In this document: positions 52,701 through 61,686 of the stretch, in pieces | How positions within the stretch are numbered: the stretch's first letter is position 1 | Layout of the letters: each line of letters begins with the position of its first letter | Assembly: GCF_902459645.1 (NCBI RefSeq) | Contig: NZ_CABPSK010000005.1 | Span: 124,001 to 188,000, forward strand | Origin: Pandoraea pneumonica | Lineage (GTDB): Bacteria; Pseudomonadota; Gammaproteobacteria; Burkholderiales; Burkholderiaceae | Length of the DNA: 64,000 nt | Direction of reading: 5' to 3' | Program-made: the position numbers and the translations under genes | The notes under the pieces: generated by a model | Told to the model about the DNA's origin: nothing | Seen by the model: only the letters and a program-made list of their open reading frames with translations | Database searches by the model: none

Positions 52701-55700
52701 TATCGTCAACTCGGGGGCGGCGAACGGCACGCTGACGTCGCAGGGCACGATCGGCACGATCAACAACGCCGGTGTGATTTCCGGCGGTTACTACGGCATC
52801 TACAACGATTACACGATCGGTGCGATCAACAACCTCGCGGGCGGTTTGATCACCGGTCTCGGCGGCGCGATTTCGAATCAGTCGGCAACGTCTTCGCTGG
52901 GGCAGATCAGCAACGCAGGCACCATCGCCGGTTGGATCATCAATCGCTCGCCGAACGATCTGCGCATCAGTGGCGCGACCGATTCGACGTTCGGCACGCT
53001 CACGGGCTTCGGCGGTGGTGTGGGCACCATCGTGAGCACTAACGCCGATGTGCACTTCAACGGCGGCAACCTGCTGGTCAACAACAACTTCGATCTGGGC
53101 GGTACGCGTACCGCTTACAACGATTCGTCGGTGTTGCAGGTCAATCGCGTGCTTCAGGTGGCGGGCAACTACACGCAGGCCGCAGCCGGTACGCTGCAAA
53201 TCGGCGTGGCAAGCGGCGCGAACACAACGGGTAACTTCAGCACCGACAGCGGCTACGGGCGTCTGGTCGTCTCGGGTAATAGCTACATCACCCCGGGCTC
53301 GACGATTGCGCTGCAATCGCTCGGTTACGCGTTTGCGGGCGGGCAGCGTTACGCCATCATCGATACGGCAGGCACGAGCAACTACAACGAATCGACGCTG
53401 CGCTATGTGGTGAACGGCTATCCGGCGCTGTCGGCCAGCGGTGCGCGCGTGGGCAATGGTGCCAACGTCGATCTGGTGGTGACGATCTTCTCGCCGACCT
53501 ACCTCGGTACCATCGGCGGCACGACGGCGCTGGCAGCAGGCACGCCGATCGACGCGTCGCCGTCGTGGACGTTCGACGGCGCCAACCTGACGGTGGCAGG
53601 CACGACCTTCGGTTCGATCAACGGCTCGCTCGGCACGCTCACGAACAACGGCACGCTGACCGGTACGTCGGCGCTGGCCATTGGCACCAACGGTGGAGCC
53701 ATTGCCCGCATCGAGAACAACGGTCTGGTGCATTCGACCGGCCCGACCGATTCGGCCATCTACAACGGTGGTGTGGTCGGAACGCTGCTCAATCAAGGCA
53801 CGCTGCTCTCGGACAACATGGCTGGGTTGAACAGCGCGACGTCGATCTCGCGTCTGGAAAACAACGGTCTGATCTCCGGCAGATTGACGGGCGTGTACAA
53901 CAGCGGTTCGATCACCTCGGCCGTCAACAACGGCACGATCGTCGCAACGGACGGTTCGTCGAACGCCGTCGGCTTGATCAGCACCGGGCAGCTCACGTCG
54001 CTCGCCAACAGCGGGCTCATCAGCGGCTACTTCGGCGTGATGGTTCGTGCGTCGGGCAACGCCACGCCGAGCACCACGCTGGGCACGCTCACGAACAGCG
54101 GCACCATCGCAGGCGCTAGCGGAAACGGATCGATCTCGGCGGCAGGTCTGGCCAATTACGGCGGGACTATCGGTGCGATCGACAACCTTGCCGGTGGCAC
54201 GATCACGGCAACCGGCACCGCTGCGGCCTTGGGCATTCAGAACAGCGCGTCGCTCATCGCCGGTACGCTTTACGGCGGCACGATCGGCGCGATCAACAAC
54301 GCCGGTCTGATTTCGAGCGGCTATTACGGGATCTACAACACCGACCGGATCAATACGATCAACAACCTGGCCGGTGGTGTGATTACGGCCGTTGGCGCTG
54401 CCATCTCGAATCAAGGCGCAGGCGGCATCGATCAGATCAGTAACGCGGGCACGATCGCTGGCTCGATCATCAACCGCGCGAACAACGATCTGCGCATTAG
54501 CGGCGCGACCGACTCGACGTTCGGCACGCTCACGGGCTTCGGTGGCAGTGTGGGCACCATCGCGAGCAACATCGCCGATGTGCGCTTCAACGGCGGCAAC
54601 CTGCTGCTCAACGACAACCTCGATCTGAACGGTACGCGTACCGCTTACAACGACTCGTCGGTGTTGCAGGTCAATCGTGTGCTTCAGGTGTCGGGCAACT
54701 ACAGTCAGGCCGCGTCGGGCACGCTGCAAATCGGCGTGGCGAGCGGTGCTAACACGACGGGTAATTTGAGCACCGACAGCGGCTACGGGCGTCTGGTCGT
54801 CTCGGGTAACAGCTACATTGCGCCGGGCTCGACGATTGCCCTGCAATCGCTCGGTTACGCGTTTGCGAGCGGCCAGCGTTACGTCATCGTTGATACGGCC
54901 GGCGCGACCAATTACAACGAAGGCACGCTGCGCTATGTGGTGAACGGCTATCCGGCGTTGTCGGCGAACGGCGCGAGCGTCGGTAACGGGTCGAAGACCG
55001 ACCTGGTGGTGACGATCTTCAAGCCGGGCAATATCGGTACCATCGGCGGCACGACGCCGCTCGTGTCGGGCCTGGCGATCAATTCGTCGCCGACGTGGAC
55101 GTTCGACGGTAACAACCTGACGGTGGCAGGCACGACCTTCGGTACGATCAGCGGCGAGCTCGGTAAGCTCACGAACAACGGCACGCTGACCAGTCTGCAA
55201 AACAGCGGACGCATCGCCGATGGTTTGATGGCCTTTTCCAACAACGGGGTCATCACGTCCGCCATGAACACCGGCACGATTGCCGCGACCGATAACTCGG
55301 TGGTGGCGATGGGTCTGGTGAACACAGGTCAGTTCGGCTCGCTTAGCAATAGCGGGCTGATCAGCGGATTTAACGCCGTTGTGAATCAGGCGCCGGGCAA
55401 TGGCGCGTCGGCTACGCTGGGCACGCTCACGAACAGCGGCACGATTGCTGGCGCTAGCGGCACGATTTACAGCTCGGCGCACGGGGTGGGGAATTTCGGC
55501 GGCACCATCGATGCCATCAACAACCTCGCCAGCGGCAAGATCACGGCGACCGGCGCTGGTCTGCCTGCCGGCATTCACAACGGTGCGTCGAGCATCGGCG
55601 GCTCGGTGTATGGCGGCACGATCGGCGCGATCAACAACGCAGGTCTGATCACGGGCGATTACTACGCGATCTACAACAGCGACCGGATCAATACGATCAA

Positions 55701-57657
55701 CAACCTCGCCGGTGGTGTGATCACGGCAATTGGCGGTGCGATCTCGAATCAGGACCAAAACGCCAGCATCGGTCAGATCAACAACGCGGGCACCATCGGT
55801 GGCTGGATCATCAACCGCTCTGTCAACGACCTGCGCATCAGTGGCGCGACCGATTCGACGTTCGGTACGCTCACGGGCTTTGGCGGCGGTGTGGGCACCA
55901 TCGTGAGCACGAACGCCGATGTGCACTTCAACGGCGGCAACCTGCTGGTGAACGACAACTTCGCCCTGAACGGCACGCGTACGGCTTACAACGACTCGTC
56001 GGTGTTGCAAGTTAATCGCGCGCTTCAGGTCGCGGGTAACTATGCGCAGGCGGCCGGTGCCACGCTGCAAATCGGCGTCGCAGGAAACGCGGTGACCACG
56101 GGCGATATGTCCACGGACAGCGGCTACGGCCGTCTGGTGGTGAGCGGGAACACGACGCTTGCCTCAGGTTCGAGCGTCGCACTTCAATCGCTGGGCTACT
56201 CGTTCGCTGCCGGTCAACGCTACGTGGTGATCGACACTGCGGGCACGGCCAACTACAACGCCGATTCGCTGGTGTACAAGGTCAACGGCTCGACGACGCT
56301 TGCAGCAACCGGCGCTGCCGTGGCCAACGGCACGCATCAGGATCTGGTGGTGACGCTGGCCCAAGGCTCGGGTAACAACGGCGGTAACAACGGTGGTAAT
56401 AACGGCGGCAACAACGGCGGTAACAACGGTGGTAATAACGGCGGTAATAACGGCGGTAACAACGGTGGCAGCGAAGGCGGCAACAACGGCGGTACTACGC
56501 CGACGTTCGACCCGCGCAGCAATGCCACCATTGCGTCCAACCCGAACGCTGTCTCGTCGTTGCGCGGGCTGCTCGGCTACACCGGCGTGAGCGATCCGCA
56601 GTTGCTCAATCTGTACAACGCGACGCTGGGTTCGCTTAGCGACAACTCGACGGGTTCGGCCAATCGCGTCGGCCAGCAACTGGCACCGGCTCAGCACACG
56701 CGTGCGGCAGGTGCTGCAACGTTCGACTCGCTCAGCGTCGTCAATGCGCACGTGAACGGCTTGCGCGTGGCACAGGCCGGCGGCACGGGCGTGGCGACGG
56801 GCGACAGCGCATCGAACTGGGGCGTGTGGGGTCAGGCGTTCGGCGGTCACGCCAGCCAGTCGGCACGTGACGGTGTCGATGGTTACAGCGCCAACTACGG
56901 CGGCTTGCTGGTCGGTGCCGACCGTGCATTCGGCGATCACTGGCGTGCCGGCGGTGCGTTCCAGTTCTCGCGCACGGTCATCAACAACGATGGCAGCACG
57001 TCGGGCAACAGCACGAGCGTGAACGGTTACGGGCTGATCGGCTACGCCGCCTTCACGGGCGAGCCGTGGTACGTGAACCTGTCGGGCTCGGCAGTGCTTC
57101 AGCGCTACAACTCGACGCGTCTCGTGTCGATGCAAGGCTTCAACGGCGTTGCAAACGGCAGCTTCGATGGTCAGCAGTATGTGGCCAGCGCCGAGTTCGG
57201 TTATCCGTTGGCAGTGGGCCGCGCAGTGGTCACGCCGCTCGCAAGCCTCACGTATAGCTATCTGAACCAGAACAGCTACACGGAAACGGGTGGCAATGGC
57301 ACGGCGTTGTCGGTGAGCAGCGCATCCGCTAGCTCGGTGCGCAGCGCGTTGGGTGCGAAGTTTGCGCTGCCGTTCGATACGTCGTACGGCAGTCTGGTGC
57401 CGGAGTTGAGCCTGCGTTGGGTGCACGAGTACAACCGTACGCGTCTGGCCACGGGAGCGAGCTTCGCGGCCGACCCGATCGGTCAGACGGGCTTCACGAC
57501 GGTGGGCGCCACGCCGGTGTCTGACCTGGCGGATGTCTCGCTGGGCCTGACGCTCCTGCGTGCGAACAACCTGAGCGCCTCGGTTCGCTACCAGTTGCAA
57601 GTCGGTTCGGGCTTCATCTCGCACACGGGTATCGTGCGCGTGCAACAGCGCTTCTGA
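49771..57657 (+). CDS. Giant classical autotransporter adhesin with ESPR signal and repeats
   Basis: Protein of 2628 residues. Residues 1-25 (NHVYRVVWSASLGMYQVASE) are an extended signal peptide region (ESPR), followed by a hydrophobic core and cleavage near VQA|TP at 56. The passenger (57-2200) consists of short Gly/Asn/Ser/Thr-rich beta-helix turns such as GTLTNSGTI and IDNLAGG. Three long near-identical blocks occupy roughly 52.7-56.35 kb. Ten NNGG units at about 2201-2240 form a linker, then a predicted helix, and from about 2348 the type Va beta-barrel (NWGVWGQAFGGH... ending RVQQRF). Secreted to the cell surface through its own barrel. The TPR-glycosyltransferase gene follows within 116 bp. 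Ligand unknown. Confidence 0.92.
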   Translation: MNHVYRVVWSASLGMYQVASEIACGHSGKSRSVDRRRARKAAAAAALAVLSGVVQATPSPVGTVTQSDTNSYALVPGGAMGWFPVWDWNGTDLNVSMTGVKSVSFDNLTGQIQVGAGAAVSGDTAGIAINATSVLSNLSTLTNNGTISGSQTGVTVAGALGSIANNGLISNGLFNAAAVQVSGTVGTLTNNGAITGASDRGNGITVAPVDPAAPSRLDRIENTGTISGGTNGINNAGGTIGTISNTIAGSATGTIKGQVGIINTTNYLAPTNVIGSLDRIENSGAITGTDVGIANAATLGTIHNNASGVISGTNSYGIRNALGQISAIENSGNITGGINAIQNVSTITSIDNSGTISAATIAVVSTSRLGTLTNSGLIAATSNGQGGFAVQNFGSMGTLSNSGQITTSTTMGSGGAGVYTSNRIDALNNQSGGLIQGDYGVYNDGAGRSIGTLTNAGTITGATSGVRNMGGTITSIVNSGANGNAAAGTISATGNGSFVYGIDNATFTVSGTATTATIGTITNGGVIRGAMYGINNSGSIGTINNLAGGTIWGGTAAISSGASNTLGAINNAGVILGLVGNQTTQDLTITGGTGSNFGTFAGSDGVSTGYFLNNKSNLRLTSGNIVLNDTVDLGGTFTMFNSGASNLHVDKSISVTGNYQQDAGATLEVGAGAGAFTTGNPVADTGYGRLVVSGNATVAAGSTISIKSMGYTLAAGQRFVVIDAASATYNAGALNYVVSNPTLTGSGSQVIYNGRQDLVVSLVGPNYVATMGGVSGLVSGTSASLVPHWSFDGSNLTVTGTSFATITGNLGTISNTGTLTGTYAFSVAGTGSIASIQNDGTIAATGSSNSGLVNGGTIGTLTNRGKISSVSFAAVNNNGGSLTRFENSGTLVGVTSGLANTGQLSSLVNSGQMSGEWAVANGGNGYTNSLLSTLTNSGTISGPSRGVSNSGATITTIDNLAGGLITATDNSGAIVSGIVNSGAANGTLTSQGTIGTINNAGVISGGYYGIYNDYTIGAINNLAGGLITGLGGAISNQSATSSLGQISNAGTIAGWIINRSPNDLRISGATDSTFGTLTGFGGGVGTIVSTNADVHFNGGNLLVNNNFDLGGTRTAYNDSSVLQVNRVLQVAGNYTQAAAGTLQIGVASGANTTGNFSTDSGYGRLVVSGNSYITPGSTIALQSLGYAFAGGQRYAIIDTAGTSNYNESTLRYVVNGYPALSASGARVGNGANVDLVVTIFSPTYLGTIGGTTALAAGTPIDASPSWTFDGANLTVAGTTFGSINGSLGTLTNNGTLTGTSALAIGTNGGAIARIENNGLVHSTGPTDSAIYNGGVVGTLLNQGTLLSDNMAGLNSATSISRLENNGLISGRLTGVYNSGSITSAVNNGTIVATDGSSNAVGLISTGQLTSLANSGLISGYFGVMVRASGNATPSTTLGTLTNSGTIAGASGNGSISAAGLANYGGTIGAIDNLAGGTITATGTAAALGIQNSASLIAGTLYGGTIGAINNAGLISSGYYGIYNTDRINTINNLAGGVITAVGAAISNQGAGGIDQISNAGTIAGSIINRANNDLRISGATDSTFGTLTGFGGSVGTIASNIADVRFNGGNLLLNDNLDLNGTRTAYNDSSVLQVNRVLQVSGNYSQAASGTLQIGVASGANTTGNLSTDSGYGRLVVSGNSYIAPGSTIALQSLGYAFASGQRYVIVDTAGATNYNEGTLRYVVNGYPALSANGASVGNGSKTDLVVTIFKPGNIGTIGGTTPLVSGLAINSSPTWTFDGNNLTVAGTTFGTISGELGKLTNNGTLTSLQNSGRIADGLMAFSNNGVITSAMNTGTIAATDNSVVAMGLVNTGQFGSLSNSGLISGFNAVVNQAPGNGASATLGTLTNSGTIAGASGTIYSSAHGVGNFGGTIDAINNLASGKITATGAGLPAGIHNGASSIGGSVYGGTIGAINNAGLITGDYYAIYNSDRINTINNLAGGVITAIGGAISNQDQNASIGQINNAGTIGGWIINRSVNDLRISGATDSTFGTLTGFGGGVGTIVSTNADVHFNGGNLLVNDNFALNGTRTAYNDSSVLQVNRALQVAGNYAQAAGATLQIGVAGNAVTTGDMSTDSGYGRLVVSGNTTLASGSSVALQSLGYSFAAGQRYVVIDTAGTANYNADSLVYKVNGSTTLAATGAAVANGTHQDLVVTLAQGSGNNGGNNGGNNGGNNGGNNGGNNGGNNGGNNGGSEGGNNGGTTPTFDPRSNATIASNPNAVSSLRGLLGYTGVSDPQLLNLYNATLGSLSDNSTGSANRVGQQLAPAQHTRAAGAATFDSLSVVNAHVNGLRVAQAGGTGVATGDSASNWGVWGQAFGGHASQSARDGVDGYSANYGGLLVGADRAFGDHWRAGGAFQFSRTVINNDGSTSGNSTSVNGYGLIGYAAFTGEPWYVNLSGSAVLQRYNSTRLVSMQGFNGVANGSFDGQQYVASAEFGYPLAVGRAVVTPLASLTYSYLNQNSYTETGGNGTALSVSSASASSVRSALGAKFALPFDTSYGSLVPELSLRWVHEYNRTRLATGASFAADPIGQTGFTTVGATPVSDLADVSLGLTLLRANNLSASVRYQLQVGSGFISHTGIVRVQQRF
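52744..53663 (+). repeat. Long internal repeat, copy 1
   Basis: About 0.9 kb homologous to 54277-55193 and 55615-56353; starts of copies 1 and 2 are 1533 bp apart. It encodes the NLRISGATDSTFGTLTGFGG-type block and YGRLVVSGNSY. Confidence 0.8.
54277..55193 (+). repeat. Long internal repeat, copy 2
   Basis: Second copy of the autotransporter repeat. The start-to-start distance to copy 3 is about 1338 bp, nearly 190 bp shorter than between copies 1 and 2, corresponding to a deletion of about 63-65 codons before the third copy. Confidence 0.8.
55615..56353 (+). repeat. Long internal repeat, copy 3
   Basis: Third copy, ending at the NNGG linker. High identity between copies would allow recombination and length change in frame. 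Confidence 0.8.
56371..56490 (+). repeat. Ten-unit 12-bp tandem repeat coding Gly-Asn-Asn-Gly
   Basis: Ten 12-bp units (consensus GGTAACAACGGC) run from 56371 to 56490, one of them (56467-56478) diverged to GGCAGCGAAGGC. The unit is a multiple of three, so copy-number change alters linker length without frame loss. Confidence 0.92.
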
Positions 57658-57674
57658 TGCGTTGATGTCACACC

Positions 57675-57710
57675 CGGCGGTCGCACCATTTGACATGGCT
57701 GCGACCGCCG
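57675..57710. promoter_or_regulatory. Long hairpin between autotransporter and glycosyltransferase genes
   Basis: CGGCGGTCGCA (57675-57685) and TGCGACCGCCG (57700-57710) with an inner CCAT/ATGG stem. No T-run follows. It may reduce transcription into the glycosyltransferase gene or protect the adhesin mRNA. Confidence 0.65.
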
Positions 57711-57773
57711 TGGAAGTATTGCGCAGTCCTTCACCGCGGGTTCTGCTCGCCTCTGCCGTTCGGCACATCCCCG

Positions 57774-59945
57774 ATGTCCTCCTCTCCCGATTCCGCTCCC
57801 GGTACGCTTACCTTCGCCCAGGCTATTGCACTGGCACAGTCGCATTGGCAGGCCGGGCAGGCTGCGCAGGCAGAAATGCTTTGCCGCCGCGTGCTGGAAG
57901 CCGCGCCCGATCAGCCCGATGCGCACTATTTGCTGGCATTGATGGCGCATGCCTACGGCAAGCGCGAGATGGCGATCAACCACCTGACGCGGGCATGCGA
58001 CGCACCGGGTGCGCCTGCGGCTTTCTGGTCGGACTTGGCTGAAATGTGCCGCCAGGCGGGCAGGCTGGAGCAAGCGCAGACGGCTGCGCGGCATGCGGTG
58101 GCCATCGATCCGACGTTTGCCGCCGGATGGAACAATCTCGGGATTGTGTTGCAGGAGGCGGGCGAGCTTGAGCCGAGCATGGCGTGCTTGCTGCGCGTGA
58201 GCGAACTGCAACCGGCGTCGGCCGATGCGCAGAACAATCTTGGCAATACGGCGCGCTTGCTCGGGCGCACCGATGCCGCTGAAGCCCACTATCGCCGCGC
58301 ACTCGAATTGGCGCCGCAGCGGGCCGATACCCTCAGCAATCTGGCGGCGCTGCTAAGTGCCCTGCGACGGCTCGATGAAGCGGAGGTCCTCGCGCGCCGT
58401 GCCATTGAGATCGATCCGCAGTTTGTCGACGCGTATCGCAACCTTGCCGATGTGGAGCTCTCGCGTGGCAACGTCGCCGGGGCGTTTCAGATCGTCGAGG
58501 TAATGAGCGCGTTTGCTGAACGGCATCCGTCCACGCTTGGCGCGCGCGCACGAATTCTGCGTCTCGCCGGTCGTCTGGACGAAGCGTTGGCCTGTGCCCG
58601 CGACGCGGCGGCGCTGCAACCGGAGAGTGCCGAGGCGCGTGCCTTGCTGGCAGTCATTCAAGCGGAAATCGATAAGCGGGTTCCTGAACACGCCGATATC
58701 GAAGTCGGCGCGTCGGGTACTCCGGCTGCGGCAGTGCAGGGGGCAGATAGCGACGCGCAGGTTGCCGTCCAAGCGCGATCGGAGGTGGTGGCGATTCACG
58801 AGCGCGCGTTGGCGCTGGTGCGGGAACAAGATTTTGCAGGGGCCGAGGCGCTGCTCGGTGAAGTAGTGTCGCGCGGCGTTGCGCCGATGTCGCTGTGGCG
58901 ATTGCTCGCGATGGTGCTGCGTGCACAGGGCAAGGCGCAAGCAGGGTGCGATGTGCTCGGTATGCTCGCGCAGCAAGTGCCGGGCGATCTGGCCAATCGG
59001 TTCGATTATGCCGAAGCGTTGCTGCTGCTCGGCGACTTCGAGCGCGGATGGCGCGAATACCGCTATCGCTACAGTCTGGAACATACCCAATCGATCGAGC
59101 GCAAGGTGCAACGTCCGCGCTGGGACGGTCAGCCGATTCCAGGCCAGACGCTCCTGATTCACGACGAGCAGGGCTACGGCGATACGTTCCAGTTCATGCG
59201 CATGGCGCGTTGGGCGCGCGAGCGCAGTCAGGCGCGCGTGATCTTCGAGGTTAATCAGGAAACGTTCTCTATCGCGAAGCGCATGTGGGGTGACGAAGAT
59301 ATCGTGGCGCGCGGCACGCTGCCGATTGCCTTCGATCAGCATTGCGAGTTGATGAGTTTGCCGATGGCGATGGGCCTCAAGCTCGACGATCTGCCCGGCG
59401 AAGTGCCGTATCTCAGCGCCGACCCGGCACGCATTGCGCACTGGCAGGCACGTCTCGCGGCGTTGCCGAAACCCTGGGTTGCCATCGTTTGGGCGGGGCG
59501 GCCGGAGCACGTGAACGACATCAACCGGTCGATGCATCTCGATCAGTTGGGACCGCTGGGCGCATCTGGGGCGACGTTCCTGTCGATTCAGAAGGGGCCA
59601 GCGTCGTCGCAGGCCGATACGCCGCCGAGCGGTATGCAGATGGTGTCACTGAGCGATGAGATTCGCGATTTCGAAGACACCGCGGCGATTCTGCATTTGG
59701 CAGATCTGCTGATTTCTGTCGACTCGTCGCCTGTGCATCTGGCCGGGGCGATGGGCCGTCCGGTGTGGGTGCTGTTGCCGTTTGTGCCGGATTGGCGCTG
59801 GTTGCTCGATCGAGACGATACGCCGTGGTACCCGGGAATGCGCCTGCTCCGGCAGCCTGAGCGTGCGGCGTGGGCGCCCGTCATCGCGCGTGCGGCAGCC
59901 GATTTGACGCAGTGGGTTGCCGAGCGCAGAGAGGTTGCGGAGTGA
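57774..59945 (+). CDS. TPR-containing glycosyltransferase
   Basis: Protein of 723 residues. Residues about 10-430 carry tetratricopeptide-like repeats (for example AGWNNLGIVLQEAGELEPSM, ADTLSNLAALLSALRRLDEAE), interrupted by a low-complexity stretch near 310-340. From about 455 a GT-B-type transferase domain follows with LIHDEQGYGDTFQFMRMARW, AIVWAGRPEHVNDINRS and LADLLISVDSSPVHLAGAMGRPVWVLL, similar to the heptosyltransferase-type C-termini of TPR-glycosyltransferases. It is the only gene between the autotransporter and a lipoprotein. ATG 57774 has no strong ribosome-binding site. Cytoplasmic; target likely the adhesin (inference). Confidence 0.85.
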   Translation: MSSSPDSAPGTLTFAQAIALAQSHWQAGQAAQAEMLCRRVLEAAPDQPDAHYLLALMAHAYGKREMAINHLTRACDAPGAPAAFWSDLAEMCRQAGRLEQAQTAARHAVAIDPTFAAGWNNLGIVLQEAGELEPSMACLLRVSELQPASADAQNNLGNTARLLGRTDAAEAHYRRALELAPQRADTLSNLAALLSALRRLDEAEVLARRAIEIDPQFVDAYRNLADVELSRGNVAGAFQIVEVMSAFAERHPSTLGARARILRLAGRLDEALACARDAAALQPESAEARALLAVIQAEIDKRVPEHADIEVGASGTPAAAVQGADSDAQVAVQARSEVVAIHERALALVREQDFAGAEALLGEVVSRGVAPMSLWRLLAMVLRAQGKAQAGCDVLGMLAQQVPGDLANRFDYAEALLLLGDFERGWREYRYRYSLEHTQSIERKVQRPRWDGQPIPGQTLLIHDEQGYGDTFQFMRMARWARERSQARVIFEVNQETFSIAKRMWGDEDIVARGTLPIAFDQHCELMSLPMAMGLKLDDLPGEVPYLSADPARIAHWQARLAALPKPWVAIVWAGRPEHVNDINRSMHLDQLGPLGASGATFLSIQKGPASSQADTPPSGMQMVSLSDEIRDFEDTAAILHLADLLISVDSSPVHLAGAMGRPVWVLLPFVPDWRWLLDRDDTPWYPGMRLLRQPERAAWAPVIARAAADLTQWVAERREVAE

Positions 59946-60811
59946 TACGCGCGGCGATTTGCACGGCGATTCGCGGGGGGCGGGCCTTCGCGGGTTCGTG
60001 CTTTATCGCTGTGCTCGTGATGTCGGGTTGCGCGAGTCTCGATCGCAATGAACACGCCGAAGCGCTCGCCGCGCCCGCGGGTCTGCATCGCGAAACGTTG
60101 CAGACGCCGAATTTCGTGCTGACCGCGTTTTCGCGCATTACACGCGCCGACGCGCCGGTACGCATCTATATCGAAGGCGATGGACTGGCGTGGCTCTCAC
60201 GCACCGAGCCCTCGCTAGATCCCACGCCCGTGGCTGCCACTGGGCTGTCGCTGGCGGCGGTCGATCCGTCTGCAAACGTGGTGTATCTGGCGCGACCGTG
60301 TCAGTTCACGCCGATGGCGATGAACCCGCGTTGTGGCATTCCCTACTGGACCGGAAAGCGGTTCGCCCCCGAGGTCATCGAGGCCATGAATGATGCGGTG
60401 AGTCGCATCGCTGCGCGCGTGCCGGGGCAGCGTATCGAGTTGATCGGCTACTCGGGTGGTGGCGCGGTTGCCGCATTGATCGCCGCACGCCGTCAGGACG
60501 TGGCCTCGCTTCGCACAGTGGCGGGGAATCTCGACGTGGCCTACGTGAATGAACTGCATCACGTCTCGCCGATGCCCGAATCGCGCAATCCAATCGATGT
60601 CGCGACGAAATTGGTGGCGATGCCGCAGGTGCACTTCAGCGGGTCGACGGATACCGTGGTGCCGCCCGCCGTTGCTGCGCGGTTTGCCGCCGCCGTGGGC
60701 GGCCGGTGCGTGATTACGCGTGTTGTGGACGGTATCACTCATGACGGCGATTGGGCGCAGCAATGGCCCGCTATGCTGCGCGTTGTGCCGCGTTGTGAGG
60801 GTGGTCGCTGA
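59942..60811 (+). CDS. Alpha/beta-hydrolase-fold lipoprotein
   Basis: Lipoprotein of 289 residues from GTG 59942, which overlaps the upstream stop by 4 bp (GTGA). Lipobox VMSGC places the lipidated Cys at residue 30. The mature part shows an esterase-like fold with nucleophile in GYSGGGAVA, a later Asp (GSTDTVV) and His (ITHDGDW), so it should be an active hydrolase. Its position with the glycosyltransferase and adhesin suggests envelope work. Substrate unknown. Confidence 0.82.
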   Translation: MIRAAICTAIRGGRAFAGSCFIAVLVMSGCASLDRNEHAEALAAPAGLHRETLQTPNFVLTAFSRITRADAPVRIYIEGDGLAWLSRTEPSLDPTPVAATGLSLAAVDPSANVVYLARPCQFTPMAMNPRCGIPYWTGKRFAPEVIEAMNDAVSRIAARVPGQRIELIGYSGGGAVAALIAARRQDVASLRTVAGNLDVAYVNELHHVSPMPESRNPIDVATKLVAMPQVHFSGSTDTVVPPAVAARFAAAVGGRCVITRVVDGITHDGDWAQQWPAMLRVVPRCEGGR

Positions 60812-60822
60812 GGGGCGCGGCG

Positions 60823-61686
60823 TTAGCTTTCGCGTACCAACGCGGCAATGGCTTCCACGAGCGTGACGTCGCCCCGAATCGCATGTCGGCCGTCATCGGT
60901 AAAGCGGAAGCTGTCGTCGTTGAAGCCGTCGAGCATCTGAATACGCGGCAGCGGATTGCGCATGCCCTGCGCGCGGAAGAGCGGGTCCCATGCGGCGCGC
61001 GGTACCGCTTCGGCATGCACGTCACGCACTAATGCACGGGCCAAGGCGGCGGCGATATCGTCCGGCGAGTAGCGCTCTGGGCCTTCGATCTCGATGATGC
61101 GCTCGCCTGCGACATCGTCTCGCATGGCGCGCGCGGCGATATGGCCGACATCGCTGGTCGAGACCATCGGAATGGCGCGCTCTACCGGTTGCAGATAGCT
61201 CGGCAGCACGCCCCGCTCGCGCGCTGGCGCGATATCCCACGAAAAGTTTTCCATCAGCCATGCCGGGCGCAAGAACGTGACCGGCAGCGATAGGGAGACC
61301 ATGGCCGTCTCGAACATGCTCAATGCGCTGAGCAAGCTCGGCGCTTCGCAATCGGCACCTATGCTCGAGAGGCACACGACGCGCTGCGGGCGGGTGGCGG
61401 CAAGCGCCTGCCGAATGGCGTCGATCAGATGACGGGCGTGCGAGAAGTCCGGCTCGGGGTCGGCGTTGGGCGGCAACATCACGAACACAGCCTCGCTGCC
61501 GCGAAACGCATTGGTGAGCGCCTGCACGTCGCCGTTTTCCGCCACGGCGATCTCGCCGCCTAGCGTCGCCCAGCGGCTCGACTTGACGGGGTCCTGAACG
61601 ATGGCTCGCAGCGGCAGCCCCGCCGAGAGCAAATCGTGCCCGATAACGCCGCCAACTCGCCCCGTGATACCCATTACGGTGTACAT
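60823..61686 (-). CDS. NmrA-like NAD(P)-binding protein
   Basis: Protein of 287 residues with GITGRVGG nucleotide motif near the N-terminus, FVMLPPNADPEPDF, CLSSIGAD and LRPAWLMENFSW, as in NmrA/SDR atypical 5 proteins. These bind NADP(H) and act as sensors or reductases. ATG 61686 has GAGGA 6 nt upstream, which decides it over ATG 61692. Converges with the lipoprotein gene, 11 bp apart. Role unknown. Confidence 0.85.
   Translation of the reverse strand: MYTVMGITGRVGGVIGHDLLSAGLPLRAIVQDPVKSSRWATLGGEIAVAENGDVQALTNAFRGSEAVFVMLPPNADPEPDFSHARHLIDAIRQALAATRPQRVVCLSSIGADCEAPSLLSALSMFETAMVSLSLPVTFLRPAWLMENFSWDIAPARERGVLPSYLQPVERAIPMVSTSDVGHIAARAMRDDVAGERIIEIEGPERYSPDDIAAALARALVRDVHAEAVPRAAWDPLFRAQGMRNPLPRIQMLDGFNDDSFRFTDDGRHAIRGDVTLVEAIAALVRES

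Noticed and set aside
49945-56070. 2041-codon minus-strand frame as a gene
   Set aside because: It lies wholly inside the well-supported autotransporter, has Arg/Asp/Val-rich repetitive composition, no domain, no ribosome-binding site, and follows from the repeated codons.
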